This document shows, one piece after another, positions 34,506-43,536 of a DNA stretch of 64,000 nucleotides. The notes under the pieces are model-generated. The model had not been told where the DNA came from. It was given only the letters and a program-made list of their open reading frames with translations, and did no database searches. The position numbers and the translations under genes are program-made. This DNA comes from Actinomycetes bacterium (GTDB lineage Bacteria > Actinomycetota > Acidimicrobiia > Acidimicrobiales > Ilumatobacteraceae). Position 1 is the first letter of the stretch. Each line of letters starts with the position of its first letter. The stretch is from contig JAKOUY010000016.1 of assembly GCA_029782355.1 (NCBI GenBank), positions 682,001-746,000 on the forward strand, read 5' to 3'.

Positions 34506-35339
34506 ATGTCCAGCCTGCCCCCGCCGCCGCCACCCCCCGGGGTCCCGGTCCCGCCGCCGGGTCCGGCCACGGCGCCGCCGGCGCCCGCAACCCCCTCGCT
34601 CGGCTCGCCCGACAACCCACGCCCGACCGTCCCGTTCCAACCGCTCCCGCCTACGGCACCGGCCACCTCCCGGTCGCGCACGCCGTTGTACGCCGCGCTG
34701 CTCGCCCTGGTCCTGGCGGCGGGGGGCGCGGGGGCCTTCGTCGCCACCCGTGACCGTGGGAGCGACTCGCCGGCCATCGACGTCGCCCCGCTGACCCAGC
34801 AGATCACCAAGCTGGTGACGGCCGTCGGGGCCCTGCCGAACCAGGCCAGCGCGACCTGCCCCATCGGCGACATCGACGACTTCGCCCAGCTGGCCCCGGA
34901 GGGCACCAAGGCCGTGACCACGGCACGCAGCGCCGAACGGTCGGGCATGCTGATGCAAGGGTCGGGCAAGGCCATCGTCTGCGGGGCGGCCGATGCCACC
35001 GGAGCCCACCGCATCGCCGTGTTCGCCGGCGAGCCGTTCGGCAACCCACCCGAGCGGTCGGTGATCGACGGCTCGCAGCGGACGGTGACCGTGTCCCCGC
35101 TCAGCGACTTCCGCGGCGGGAAGCTGGCCACGATCTGCGGGCCGCGCACCGACAACGCCAACGACGTGCTCTGCGACGCCATCTGGTTCCGCAACGGCTT
35201 CCAGGCCGGGGTGCTGCTGAAGGGCGGCACCGAAGTCACCGCGGCGCTCGCCGAAACGTGGTTGAAGGCCGCATTGGACGACATCGTCGCCGGCGTCCAG
35301 CACGCCGATCCGACCACGGTGGCGGCCCCGGCCGGCTGA
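34506..35339 (+). CDS. Membrane-anchored protein with four-cysteine extracellular domain (copy 2)
   Basis: The 277-residue protein is a paralogue of the one at 21143. It has a Pro-rich cytoplasmic start with NPRPTVPFQPLPP, one membrane helix (LYAALLALVLAAGGAGAFVA), an outer domain with four cysteines (ATCPI, IVCGA, TICGP, VLCDA) and an end helix LKAALDDIVAGVQHA. The conserved cytoplasmic NPxPTVxFQP motif suggests a common partner inside the cell; its Thr-x-x-Phe pattern could be a phosphothreonine or FHA-type docking site, but this is speculation. CAGACT lies 6 nt before the ATG. The cysteine spacing differs slightly between copies. Confidence 0.7.
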   Translation: MSSLPPPPPPPGVPVPPPGPATAPPAPATPSLGSPDNPRPTVPFQPLPPTAPATSRSRTPLYAALLALVLAAGGAGAFVATRDRGSDSPAIDVAPLTQQITKLVTAVGALPNQASATCPIGDIDDFAQLAPEGTKAVTTARSAERSGMLMQGSGKAIVCGAADATGAHRIAVFAGEPFGNPPERSVIDGSQRTVTVSPLSDFRGGKLATICGPRTDNANDVLCDAIWFRNGFQAGVLLKGGTEVTAALAETWLKAALDDIVAGVQHADPTTVAAPAG

Positions 35340-35361
35340 CGGCGGTGATCGTCGGCGCCGC

Positions 35362-36858
35362 TCAGGTGTGGCGCAGCATCGCCACGCCGAGCACCGTGTC
35401 GACCCGGTGGTAGTTGGCCGCCAGCGCTGCGCCGACGCGCCCGCTGCGGTCGCAGGCGTCCGGCGACTGGTACACAGCGACGAACGTGGGGGCGCTCGGC
35501 CCGGCCAGCAGGTCGGCCAGCTGCTGTATGGCGCCGGGGATGTCCTGGATGTTCAGGAACCACAGGTAGGGGTACGGCGCGTTGCTGTCGATGTCGCCGT
35601 AGAGGCCGGCGCTGGCGCACATCGCATAGACCGCCTGGCTGCTGTCGGTGCGGTGCTGGCGGACCCAGTCGGCCACGGCGGCGTCGGCGGCGAACCGCCC
35701 GTCACCGCTCAGCTCGGGGCCGACCCGGTCGCGCGGCAGGCGGACGGCGCTGACGGTCTCCAGCAGCGGGACGAGCACCATCAGACCGGCGACGGCCAGC
35801 GGCGCCCACGGTGGGCGGCGCAGTGCGCTGACGGCGACGCCCAGCGCGGCGCCGAGCGGGAACATCAACAGCACCCAGTAGTGGCGGTGGAACAGCCCGC
35901 CGGCGAGGAAGGCGACGACTGCCGCGGCCAGCCAGGCCCCGAGCACGGCCAGGCCGCGGGCGGCCAGCGTCCGCCGGGCGGCGACGGCGGCGACGATCCC
36001 GAGGACGACGGCCGGTCCGACGATGGGGCGGACGATGCCGAAGGTCTCGCGGAACTTGGCCCAGTCGGCGGTCTCCAGCACGCTGCGATGCCCGAGGCGG
36101 TACCCGGCCACGGCGAACCACCATCGTGACCAGCCGGTCAGGGCGCCGTGCAGAGCGGCCAGTCCGAGCATGACGGCGACGCCGCCGGCGTAGGCGGCGA
36201 GCCGCCGAACGGCTCCTGGGCGGCGGGTGACCGCCTGGAGGATCAGGACCACGCCGGCGGCCGCCACGGTGTCGAAGGCGCTCTGCTTGACCAGCAGGGC
36301 GAACCCGGACACCGCTCCGGCACCCGCCAACCAGGCGGCCCGGCGGGCCGGTGCCCGCCACACCGCGGCGAGGACCATGGCCAGGCCGGTGGCGCCGATC
36401 GCCCCGCTGAGCAGCTCGGCATTGGCGATGAACCCCTCGTACTGCGGGACGGAGAGCAGGACGCCGGTGAGCAGCGCCGCGGGCAGGACGGCCCGCCGCC
36501 CGGCCAGGGTTCCGGCGATGTGGGCGCAGGCGGCAGTGCCGAGCAGCGCCGCGGCGATGGCCAGCAGGCGGACCCCGACCGTGGTGCCCAGCCCGACGAC
36601 GTGCAGGGCCCGGTACAGGAGCAGGAGCCCCTGGGGACGGTCGACCCACGCCTCGCGGTACAGGGTGGCGCCGCGCGACCAGTAGCGGGCGACGGAGAGG
36701 TACCCGCCCTCGTCGGACGTGATCGGCGTCCACAGGAAGCGCAGGCGCATCGCGACCACCAGCGCGCCGATGAGCAGATGCCCGAGGTGGCCGCCCAACC
36801 AGGCGCGCCACGACGCCGCCCGGTGCGGCGGTGCGGACCGCTCAGCCGCGGAGGCCAT
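35362..36858 (-). CDS. Polyprenyl-phosphate-dependent glycosyltransferase (GT39/ArnT-like), membrane
   Basis: The 498-residue protein has about ten membrane helices and a C-terminal extracytoplasmic domain of about 140 residues. The first outer loop contains ITSDEGGYLSVARYWSRG, a D-E pair at about 48-50 typical of GT39/GT83 enzymes, followed by REAWVDRPQGLLLLYRA, where the R-P-P/R-P-Q segment is also characteristic. It would take a sugar from a polyprenyl-phosphate donor on the outer face. It is the last gene of the four-gene operon 39951-35362, two bases after the toroid gene. Confidence 0.75.
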   Translation of the reverse strand: MASAAERSAPPHRAASWRAWLGGHLGHLLIGALVVAMRLRFLWTPITSDEGGYLSVARYWSRGATLYREAWVDRPQGLLLLYRALHVVGLGTTVGVRLLAIAAALLGTAACAHIAGTLAGRRAVLPAALLTGVLLSVPQYEGFIANAELLSGAIGATGLAMVLAAVWRAPARRAAWLAGAGAVSGFALLVKQSAFDTVAAAGVVLILQAVTRRPGAVRRLAAYAGGVAVMLGLAALHGALTGWSRWWFAVAGYRLGHRSVLETADWAKFRETFGIVRPIVGPAVVLGIVAAVAARRTLAARGLAVLGAWLAAAVVAFLAGGLFHRHYWVLLMFPLGAALGVAVSALRRPPWAPLAVAGLMVLVPLLETVSAVRLPRDRVGPELSGDGRFAADAAVADWVRQHRTDSSQAVYAMCASAGLYGDIDSNAPYPYLWFLNIQDIPGAIQQLADLLAGPSAPTFVAVYQSPDACDRSGRVGAALAANYHRVDTVLGVAMLRHT

Positions 36859-36860
36859 GG

Positions 36861-37889
36861 TCAGTCGTCGATGACGGCCGGGACGAACAGTCCGCTGGCC
36901 GGCGAGGCCCGGGTGATGGCATCGGCCGCCAGGATGACGGCTGCGGCGGTGTACGCCGAGGTCTCCTGGAAGGGGAAGATCTCCCCGCTCGGGTAGACGA
37001 TGCCGGTCCAGTAGGCGCCGTCGGCGCGGCGATGGGTGCGGGTCCAGCGCAACAGGTCCGTGGCCGTGGTGGTGTCGCCGATGGCGGTGTAGGCCAGCGC
37101 GCACTCGGCGGTCTCGGACGCGGTGATCCACGGCTCATCGCTCACGCACCGTATCCCCAGGCCCTCCATGGCGAACGTCGCCCACCCGTCGTGCAGGCGG
37201 GCCTTGGCGCGCGGGCCGGTCAGGGCCCCGGACAGCACCGGGTAGTACCAGTCCATCGCCCAGCGGTGCTTGGGCTCGAAGCACAGCGGGAACTCGTCGA
37301 TCAGGTACGCCAGCCGGTCGGCCGCGGCCAGCCAGTCGGGACGCGGCTCGTGGACCAGGTCGGCCAGGTGCGATCCGCAGCGCAGGGCGTGGCTGATGCT
37401 GGCGCTGCCGGTCAGCAGGGCGTAGTCCCACGGCGTGTCGTCGGCCGTCCTGGCCCACAGGATCGTGCCGTCGTCGCGGCGCATCGACAGCACCCAGTCG
37501 AGGGCCCGCTGGACGGTGGGCCACAGGTGGTCGACGAACGCCCGATCCCAGGTGCACAGCCAGTGGTGCCAGACGCCCGTGGCCACGTAGGCGCACACGT
37601 TGGTGTCCAGCTTGGCCTCCTCGACGGAACCGTCGGGCAGGTAGTAGTTCCACCAGCTGCCGTCGGCGAGCTGGATGTCGACCAACCACTCGTAGGCCCG
37701 CTCGGCGTGGTCGTGGAGTCCGGCGACGTCGAGGGCCATGGCGGTCTCCACATGGTTCCACGGGTCGCAGTGACCGCCGGCGAACCACGGGATCATCCCG
37801 CTCTCGAGCTGCAGGCCGGCGATGTGCTCGGCGCTGGTCAGCAACTCCTCGGCGCTGATCACCTCGGCCAGGTCAGGCAGCCGCGTCAC
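36861..37889 (-). CDS. Prenyltransferase/squalene-oxidase-repeat (alpha-alpha toroid) protein
   Basis: The 342-residue protein shows repeated helical units with aromatic and Gly-rich turns: SGMIPWFAGGHCDPWNHVE, IQLADGSWWNYY, RDDGTILWART, RRADGAYWTGIVYPSG. These match the alpha-alpha toroid of prenyltransferase and terpene cyclase families, often labelled prenyltransferase. No DCTAE or DxDD motif is visible, so it is probably not a squalene-hopene cyclase; a glycan-processing toroid is equally possible. GTG 37889 overlaps the methyltransferase stop by 4 nt. It belongs to the glycan operon. Confidence 0.65.
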   Translation of the reverse strand: MTRLPDLAEVISAEELLTSAEHIAGLQLESGMIPWFAGGHCDPWNHVETAMALDVAGLHDHAERAYEWLVDIQLADGSWWNYYLPDGSVEEAKLDTNVCAYVATGVWHHWLCTWDRAFVDHLWPTVQRALDWVLSMRRDDGTILWARTADDTPWDYALLTGSASISHALRCGSHLADLVHEPRPDWLAAADRLAYLIDEFPLCFEPKHRWAMDWYYPVLSGALTGPRAKARLHDGWATFAMEGLGIRCVSDEPWITASETAECALAYTAIGDTTTATDLLRWTRTHRRADGAYWTGIVYPSGEIFPFQETSAYTAAAVILAADAITRASPASGLFVPAVIDD

Positions 37890-38626
37890 GGGTCCTCGCG
37901 GTGGGACTGGGCCGGCTTGGTGGCGTAGACGATGAGGCTCTTGCCCAGCACGGGCGACAGGGCCCGCTCGAGGATCGCCATGCCGCGCGGCTGGCGAACG
38001 ATCTCCCACTCGAGCAACTGGCGGTAACGGCGCACCAGTGGATGGTCGTCGTTGCGCGGCCCGACGGCGCACTTCAGCCACCAGTACGGCGAGTGCAGCG
38101 CATGGGCGTGGTGCGAGCCGGTGACGGTCAGCCCGGCGGCGCGCAGCTTGGCCTTCAGCTCGATGGCCGAGTAGATCCGCACGTGCCCGCCGGCCGCGGC
38201 CGGTGCGTGGTACTCGTCGCTGAGCATCCAGTTGATCGCCTCCGGGAGCCAGGTGGGCACCGTGGCGGCGAAGGTCCCGCCGGGCTTGAGCACCCGGACC
38301 AGCTCGGCGATGGCCGCGGTGTCGGCCTGGATGTGCTCGAGCACCTCGCTGGTGATCACTCGGTCGAAGCTGGCGTCGGCGAACGGCAGGGCCGTGGCGT
38401 CGCCGCGGAGCACGCCGACGTAGCGCGCCGCGTCGATCTGGCCGGCGTCGATCATCCCGCCGAAGGTGGCCCGGGTGGCCACCACCTCGTCGGCGGCGTA
38501 GTCCAGGGCGACGACGTCGCAACCGTGCAGCGCCAGCCCGAAGGCGTGCCGGCCGAACCCGGCCCCGGCGTCCAGCACGACGTCCCCGGGGCGGGCCCCG
38601 AGACGATCGAAGCGGATCGTCTGCAT
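37886..38626 (-). CDS. Class I SAM-dependent methyltransferase (Methyltransf_11)
   Basis: The 246-residue protein has motif I VVLDAGAGFGRHAFGLA, motif II VVALDYA, VLRGDATALPFADASFDRVI (motif IV region) and ELVRVLKPGGTFAATVP. This is the standard small-molecule methyltransferase layout, close to UbiE-like enzymes. In this operon it may methylate a sugar or lipid intermediate. ATG 38626 overlaps the glycosyltransferase stop by one base (TAATG), and its own stop overlaps the next gene. Confidence 0.85.
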   Translation of the reverse strand: MQTIRFDRLGARPGDVVLDAGAGFGRHAFGLALHGCDVVALDYAADEVVATRATFGGMIDAGQIDAARYVGVLRGDATALPFADASFDRVITSEVLEHIQADTAAIAELVRVLKPGGTFAATVPTWLPEAINWMLSDEYHAPAAAGGHVRIYSAIELKAKLRAAGLTVTGSHHAHALHSPYWWLKCAVGPRNDDHPLVRRYRQLLEWEIVRQPRGMAILERALSPVLGKSLIVYATKPAQSHREDP

Positions 38627-39951
38627 TACCGCCGGCCGTTCCGGCGCAGCTTGGCCTGGTTCTGCGGCATGGCCAGGACCTCCCGGTACTGCTCGACGGT
38701 GAGCTGGGCGCAGTGCCGCCAGCTCCACCGCTCGACCACCCGGCGGCGTCCGGCGGCGCCGACCCGGGCGCGCAGGTCGGCGTCGTCGAGACCGCGACGG
38801 ATGGCCGCGGCGAGGGCTTCGGCGTCGCCCGCCGGGCACTGCAGCACCGTCTCCCCGTCGGTTCCGGTCACCTCGGGCAGGGCCCCGCCGTCGGTGGCCA
38901 CCAGGCAGGTCCCGGTGGCCATGGCCTCGATGGCGGGGAGGCTGAACCCCTCGTACAGGCTGGGCACCACGGCCAGCTCGGCTTCGGCGTACAGCTCGAC
39001 GATGCGCTCGTCGGACACGCCGGAGACGAAGGTGATGAACGGGCGCAGGCCGAGACGGTCGATCAGGTCGGCGCTCGCTCCCTGCTTGGGCCGACCGATG
39101 ATCGTCAGGGTGACGTCGCGCTCGGTGCGCAGTCGGGCCATGGCCTCCAGCAGGTAGCCGAGGCCCTTGAGGGCCACGTCGGCCGAGGCGGTGGTGATCA
39201 GCCGGCCCGGCTGGCGGGCGACGCTGGGCATCGGGGCGAACAGGTCGGGGTCGACGCCGACGGGCACGAGGCGCATCCGCTCGTAGTCGACGCCCATGTC
39301 CTCGTGGATGTCCTTGATGCTGTTCTCGCTGACCACCACGATGCGCGGCATCCGGCTGGCCACCCGGCCCTGCATCTTCACGAAGCGGTACCAGCGACCG
39401 ATCTGGCGACGCTTGCGGCGGTTCGGGGTGTGCTGCATCTCCAGTGCCCGGTCACGGGTGATCGGGTGATGGAGGGTGACGATGGTGGGCAGCATGCGCT
39501 CGATGGCCAGGATGCCGTAGCCCAGGCACTGGTTGTCGTGCACCAGGTCGAAGTCGCCGAGGCGGCGCTTCAACTGGTCGCGGACGCGCACGCTGAACGC
39601 CAGCGGCTCGCCGAAGGTCCCGCTGACGTGGCTGAGCGTCTCGACGACGTCGCCGGCGGTCTTCAGCTCCCAGTACGCCGGCAGGCGCCCGGGGTAGTGG
39701 TCGTTCCACAGGTCGAGGCTCGGTAGCTGGTGCAGGGCGACGCGCGGGTCGAGCACCGGGTACGGCTGGCCGCTGTACACCTCGACGTCGTGGCCGAGAT
39801 CGGCGAGCGCCTTGGTCAGGTGGCGGGTGTAGACGCCCTGGCCGCCGACGTGCGGCTTGCCACGGTAGGTCAGGTAGGCGATGCGCAGCGGGGCGTCGGG
39901 GTCGAGCACCCCGGGGCGGGCGCCGGACGTGTTCGCCGGCTCGGCAGACAT
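38626..39951 (-). CDS. Glycosyltransferase family 4 (GT-B fold)
   Basis: The 441-residue cytoplasmic enzyme begins with the acceptor-side glycine loop GKPHVGGQGVYTRHL and ends in the donor-binding half with SLYEGFSLPAIEAMATGTCLV, where the E-x7-E motif binds the sugar nucleotide. It also has VPVGVDPDLF and SADVALKGLGYLLEA. This is a retaining GT4 enzyme using a nucleotide sugar. It starts the four-gene operon GT4, methyltransferase, toroid, GT39. TAGCGT lies 8 nt before the ATG. The donor sugar cannot be told. Confidence 0.9.
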   Translation of the reverse strand: MSAEPANTSGARPGVLDPDAPLRIAYLTYRGKPHVGGQGVYTRHLTKALADLGHDVEVYSGQPYPVLDPRVALHQLPSLDLWNDHYPGRLPAYWELKTAGDVVETLSHVSGTFGEPLAFSVRVRDQLKRRLGDFDLVHDNQCLGYGILAIERMLPTIVTLHHPITRDRALEMQHTPNRRKRRQIGRWYRFVKMQGRVASRMPRIVVVSENSIKDIHEDMGVDYERMRLVPVGVDPDLFAPMPSVARQPGRLITTASADVALKGLGYLLEAMARLRTERDVTLTIIGRPKQGASADLIDRLGLRPFITFVSGVSDERIVELYAEAELAVVPSLYEGFSLPAIEAMATGTCLVATDGGALPEVTGTDGETVLQCPAGDAEALAAAIRRGLDDADLRARVGAAGRRRVVERWSWRHCAQLTVEQYREVLAMPQNQAKLRRNGRR

Positions 39952-39959
39952 GGCCGAGA

Positions 39960-39965
39960 ACGCTA
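39960..39965 (-). promoter_or_regulatory. -10 box of the GT4 operon
   Basis: Minus-strand TAGCGT ends 8 nt before ATG 39951, with no ribosome-binding site. It is the only clear promoter for the four-gene operon. Confidence 0.45.
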
Positions 39966-40042
39966 CCGGGGCGCGGTTACTGGCCAGTAGCCGTCACGCG
40001 CTTGTCACAGCGACCACGCAGGGCGCTCGCCGCGCCACCGGG

Positions 40043-40813
40043 TCACGACCAGGCCCAGGTCATCTGCCGGGTCAGCGTCTCGCCCGGGGCGAGGACGTGG
40101 ACACAGCCGAGGTGCACGGCGTCGGGCGGGGCGGTCTGCGGCTCGACGCACACGGCGTAGTCGCGCTCGGTGAACACCACCCAGTGGCTGCAGTCGCTGG
40201 TGATCTCCAGGCGGACGGGACCGCTGCGCAGCCGCGGTGGATGCTCGGGGTGGACGAAGCAGTCGTCCCACGGCGGTGGTGGCGGGGGGACCACCCGCCC
40301 GTCGGGCAGCCCGTCCGATCCCTTGGCGTACATGCCGACGAAGGCCACGTCGAGCTCGACCGGGCGGCGGAACCAGGGGTGCCAGCCGAGGCTGACCGGC
40401 ATGGACCGCCGGCCGGCGGTGGCCGACAGCTCCCAGGTCAGGGTGGCCTCGCCGAGGCGGATGACGCTGCCCGCCGACCCACCGAGCGGCCAGTCGAGCG
40501 GGCAGGTCAGCTCCACGGACGTCCCGTCGGCGCCGACCACGTCCCAGGGTCGCCGGAAGGCCGTGCCGTGGATGGCGTGCGGGGCGAACAGCGGGTCGAG
40601 GTGGATCTCCTCGCCCTCCCAGACGAAGCGGGCGTTGCCCAACCGACCGGCCCACGGGACCATCGGGTAGCACCCCCACTCGGTGGGTCCGCCGCGCGGC
40701 CCGCCCGTCGGGTCGTCCCACAGCAGGTCGTGCCCGTCGATGGTCAGCTGGGCGATCCGCCCGCCGTCGGCGGGGGCCACCTGTACCACCGTGTCCGCCA
40801 CACGCAGCTCCAT
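40043..40813 (-). CDS. Aldose 1-epimerase (galactose mutarotase) family protein
   Basis: The 256-residue protein has the beta-sandwich of mutarotases: [33 protein letters not shown] and [14 protein letters not shown] with catalytic His in [18 protein letters not shown] follows, with the second His, and [16 protein letters not shown], where E is the catalytic Glu of the E-P-x-T pattern. It would interconvert alpha and beta anomers of a hexose. The ATG at 40813 lies 9 nt after TACAGT, in a promoter region shared with dtd on the other strand. It is convergent with the GT4 operon promoter region upstream. Confidence 0.87.
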   Translation of the reverse strand: MELRVADTVVQVAPADGGRIAQLTIDGHDLLWDDPTGGPRGGPTEWGCYPMVPWAGRLGNARFVWEGEEIHLDPLFAPHAIHGTAFRRPWDVVGADGTSVELTCPLDWPLGGSAGSVIRLGEATLTWELSATAGRRSMPVSLGWHPWFRRPVELDVAFVGMYAKGSDGLPDGRVVPPPPPPWDDCFVHPEHPPRLRSGPVRLEITSDCSHWVVFTERDYAVCVEPQTAPPDAVHLGCVHVLAPGETLTRQMTWAWS

Positions 40814-40822
40814 GAGGGCCGG

Positions 40823-40832
40823 ACTGTACCGT
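40823..40832. promoter_or_regulatory. Overlapping face-to-face -10 boxes (aldose epimerase / dtd)
   Basis: Plus-strand TACCGT (40827-40832) ends 6 nt before the dtd GTG. Minus-strand TACAGT (40828-40823) ends 9 nt before the epimerase ATG. They share the central TA, so RNA polymerase can hardly melt both at once. Confidence 0.5.
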
Positions 40833-40838
40833 GGCCCC

Positions 40839-41279
40839 GTGCGCGCCGTCGTCCAGCGGGTCAGCCGTGCCCAGGTCAGCGTGGCCGGCGAGGTGGTCGG
40901 CCGGATCGGGCCTGGGTTGTGCGTGTTGGTCGGCGTGACCCACGCCGACACGCCGGCCGTGGCCGACAGGCTGGCCGGCAAGCTGTTCCACCTGCGGATC
41001 CTCGACGACGAGGCCGGGGTGATGAACCGCAGCGTCGCCGACACCGGCGCCGAGATCCTGGTGGTGAGCCAGTTCACGCTGTACGGCGACACCTCCGGCG
41101 GACGGCGCCCGAGCTGGATCGCTGCGGCCCGCCCGGAGCAGGCCGAACCGTTGGTCGACCGGTTGGTCGGCGAGCTAGGCGCCCTGGGCGCCCGGGTCGC
41201 CACCGGCCGGTTCCGCACCGAGATGGCGGTCGAGCTGGTCAACGACGGCCCGGTCACCGTGCTGCTCGACCTGCCCTGA
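40839..41279 (+). CDS. dtd: D-aminoacyl-tRNA deacylase
   Basis: The 146-residue enzyme removes D-amino acids mis-attached to tRNA. Key motifs are [12 protein letters not shown] at the start, [20 protein letters not shown] with the S-Q-x-T active-site motif, and the cross-subunit NDGPVT motif with Gly-Pro ([10 protein letters not shown]). The GTG at 40839 follows TACCGT by 6 nt. Its last 105 bases overlap the 3' end of the lnt gene on the other strand. Conservation of the NDGPVT end shows this side of the overlap is under real coding constraint. Confidence 0.94.
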   Translation: MRAVVQRVSRAQVSVAGEVVGRIGPGLCVLVGVTHADTPAVADRLAGKLFHLRILDDEAGVMNRSVADTGAEILVVSQFTLYGDTSGGRRPSWIAAARPEQAEPLVDRLVGELGALGARVATGRFRTEMAVELVNDGPVTVLLDLP

Positions 41280-42797
41280 CCCGACGGTGACGGTCCCGCC
41301 CGCGGCGCAGCGGCGCCGGCGGCGGATCGCCGGGCCGGCCAGACCGCACACGGCGACAGCGAGGGGCAGACCGACGAACGGCAGGTTGCCCCACCTGGAG
41401 TACCAGGTCCGCCCGGCGTAGAGCTCGACCGTGGCGCGGATCACCGCGGCCGCGCCGATGGTCGTGCGCTGGTGGACGCCGCCGGCCGGATCGACGAAGG
41501 CGCTGAACCCGGTGGGTGCGGCCTGGATCACCCAGCGGCCCTGCTCGACGGCGCGCAGCCGGGACGACGCCACCTGCTGGGTCTGCAGGACGGTCCAGGT
41601 GTAGCTCGACCCGTTGGTGGGGTTGACCACCGCCTGCCCGCCGTGGGCGACGCCCTCGTTGACCCGCCCACCGAAGAACACCTCCCAGGAGATCGCCACG
41701 CCGAGGCGGGTCGCACCGGGAAGGCGCAGCACCGCCGGGGTGGTGCCGGCGACGGCGTCGCGCGGGACGAGATCGGTGGGGGCCCCGAGGGCGTGCAGCA
41801 GGCCGCGCAGCGGCATGAACTCGCCGAACGGCACCCGGCGGACCTTGTCGTAGCGGCTGATCACCCGGCCGTCGGGCGTGACCACGACCTGGGCGTTGGA
41901 GAAGCGGTCACCCGGCGCGTCTTCGGTGATGCTGACGATCATCGGCACGTCCAGGCGGCGGGCCTCGGCCACCACGGTGGCGAGCTGCGGGCTGCCGGCG
42001 AAGGTGGCGACGTCGATGATGTTCTCTGGCCACAGCACGGCGTCGACCTCGCCTCGGCGGATGGTCCGGGTCCCGGCCAGGTGGCGGTCGAGGACCACCT
42101 GCGGATCGGAGTGGATCGCCCGGGTGCCCTGCGGTCCACCACCCTGGACCACCGCCAGGCGCAGGCCACCGAGGTCCCAGGTGCGCCCGTCCGGGGCGGC
42201 GAAGCCGAGGGCGATGACGATGACGCAGGCGGCGGCCGCGAGCCCCAGGGCGGCGGGTGGTCGGACGGCCGGAGTGTCGCCTCGGCGAGCCCACACCCGG
42301 CCGCTCACGTCGCCGACCACGCAGCAGAGTTGCAGCACGGTCCAGGTGATCAGCAGCACCCCGCCCACCCGCCCGATCCAGATCAGCGGGGTGGCTGCGG
42401 CGGTGATGCCGAGCGACGCCAGTGGCACGCCTCCGAACGGGAAGCAGAAGCGGACCGCCTCGGCGACCGTGTGCGTGGCCGGACGGACGACCACCGACCA
42501 CGTCGTGCGCGCCACCACGGCCTCGGCCGCGGCGTGCAGCCCGGCGAACACCGCGACCGCAGCCACGTACCCCGGCACCGAGAGGAACCACATCCACACC
42601 ATCCCCAGGCCCAGCCACCCGGCGGCGAACCACCACCCGGCGGCGGCCCGGCCCCGAGCGGCCAGCGGGTCGGCCAGCCGGTGGAGCCAGGCGATGCCCA
42701 CCACGGCCAGCGGCCACCAGCCCCACGGCGGCAGCGACAACCCGACGCAGACCCCGGCGGCCAACGCCCGCACGGCCCGGGGCGGGCGGTGGGTCAC
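41175..42797 (-). CDS. lnt: Apolipoprotein N-acyltransferase (Lnt) family, catalytic Cys replaced by Ser
   Basis: The 540-residue protein has the Lnt plan: six or seven N-terminal helices, a nitrilase-like outer domain (about 215-450) and a final helix. Lnt adds a third fatty acid to lipoproteins. The triad glutamate is in LWPENII (near 255) and the lysine in [15 protein letters not shown] (near 316). At the nucleophile, Lnt has C-(Y/F/W)-E; here it is AISWEVFF, so Ser (near 368) takes the place of Cys. This is either inactive or uses serine. The last ~35 codons overlap dtd and are Arg/Gly/Val-rich, probably not conserved. It overlaps the sortase stop by 4 nt. Confidence 0.82.
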   Translation of the reverse strand: MTHRPPRAVRALAAGVCVGLSLPPWGWWPLAVVGIAWLHRLADPLAARGRAAAGWWFAAGWLGLGMVWMWFLSVPGYVAAVAVFAGLHAAAEAVVARTTWSVVVRPATHTVAEAVRFCFPFGGVPLASLGITAAATPLIWIGRVGGVLLITWTVLQLCCVVGDVSGRVWARRGDTPAVRPPAALGLAAAACVIVIALGFAAPDGRTWDLGGLRLAVVQGGGPQGTRAIHSDPQVVLDRHLAGTRTIRRGEVDAVLWPENIIDVATFAGSPQLATVVAEARRLDVPMIVSITEDAPGDRFSNAQVVVTPDGRVISRYDKVRRVPFGEFMPLRGLLHALGAPTDLVPRDAVAGTTPAVLRLPGATRLGVAISWEVFFGGRVNEGVAHGGQAVVNPTNGSSYTWTVLQTQQVASSRLRAVEQGRWVIQAAPTGFSAFVDPAGGVHQRTTIGAAAVIRATVELYAGRTWYSRWGNLPFVGLPLAVAVCGLAGPAIRRRRRCAAGGTVTVGSGQVEQHGDRAVVDQLDRHLGAEPAGGDPGAQGA

Positions 42798-43507
42798 GGC
42801 GCGAAACGCAGGTGGACGATGATCCGCTGGCTGGTCGAGCCCTTCGGGTGGCAGGCGAACAGCGTGGCCAGGTAGGCCCGGTGCTGCTCGACGACGTGCA
42901 CGTCCAGCGGATCGATGATCTCCGTCGACTCGACCAGATAGGTGAACCGCTGGGTGCCGATGGTGAAGATCACCGCGTCACCGGGCACCAGCCGGTCGAT
43001 GTCGAGGAACGGGTGGTCGTGGGAGACACGGTGCCCGCCGACCACGACGTTGCCCAACTGGCCGGGCAGGGCCGAACCCGGCAGGTGCCCGGGCCCGAGG
43101 TCCAGGGTGCCGAGGGCGGCGCCCTCCATGAGCGGCTTGGCGATGCCGATGGCGGGGATCTCGATCGTGCCGAGTTGCACCCGTGGCTCGACGGCGTCGG
43201 CCTCGGGGAAGGGCAGGAGCAGCGGCACGGTGCCGGGATCGTCGACGATCGGCGCGGCATCGGTGGGTGGCAGCGAGTCGGGCGGTGCGTCGTCGAGGGA
43301 TGGAGCGGCCGGAGAGGTGCCCACCGGCGTGCTGGGCGCGACGGTGTTCGGCGTAGTGGGTCCCGGGGCGACCCTGGCCGGGCCGCCGGCTCCGAGCGCG
43401 CCGCCGACCACGCCGATCACGGCGGCGACCACGGCGGCGCTCACCACGGCTGCGGCGCCCGCCGGGGACGGGCCGGCCGGGCGACGACTGGTCCGGCCGC
43501 GGCGCAT
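42794..43507 (-). CDS. Sortase family protein (class D/E-like)
   Basis: The 237-residue protein has one N-terminal membrane helix (AVVSAAVVAAVIGVVGGALG), a Pro/Thr-rich linker and a sortase beta-barrel. The catalytic His is in VVVGGHRVSHDHPF (near 158) and Cys in LFACHPKGSTSQRIIVHLR (near 218), with the final Arg of the triad in that segment. Sortases join secreted proteins to the cell wall or to each other. There are no LPxTG substrates next to it. It overlaps lnt by 4 nt and follows hemY by 29 bp, so it may be part of the heme operon transcript. Confidence 0.85.
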   Translation of the reverse strand: MRRGRTSRRPAGPSPAGAAAVVSAAVVAAVIGVVGGALGAGGPARVAPGPTTPNTVAPSTPVGTSPAAPSLDDAPPDSLPPTDAAPIVDDPGTVPLLLPFPEADAVEPRVQLGTIEIPAIGIAKPLMEGAALGTLDLGPGHLPGSALPGQLGNVVVGGHRVSHDHPFLDIDRLVPGDAVIFTIGTQRFTYLVESTEIIDPLDVHVVEQHRAYLATLFACHPKGSTSQRIIVHLRFAP

Positions 43508-43536
43508 CGGCTCAGTGTGCCAGGGTGCCACCCGGG

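Noticed and set aside
36861-37889. Squalene-hopene cyclase for the toroid protein
   Set aside because: The protein is far shorter than the ~630 residues of such cyclases and lacks the DxDD motif.
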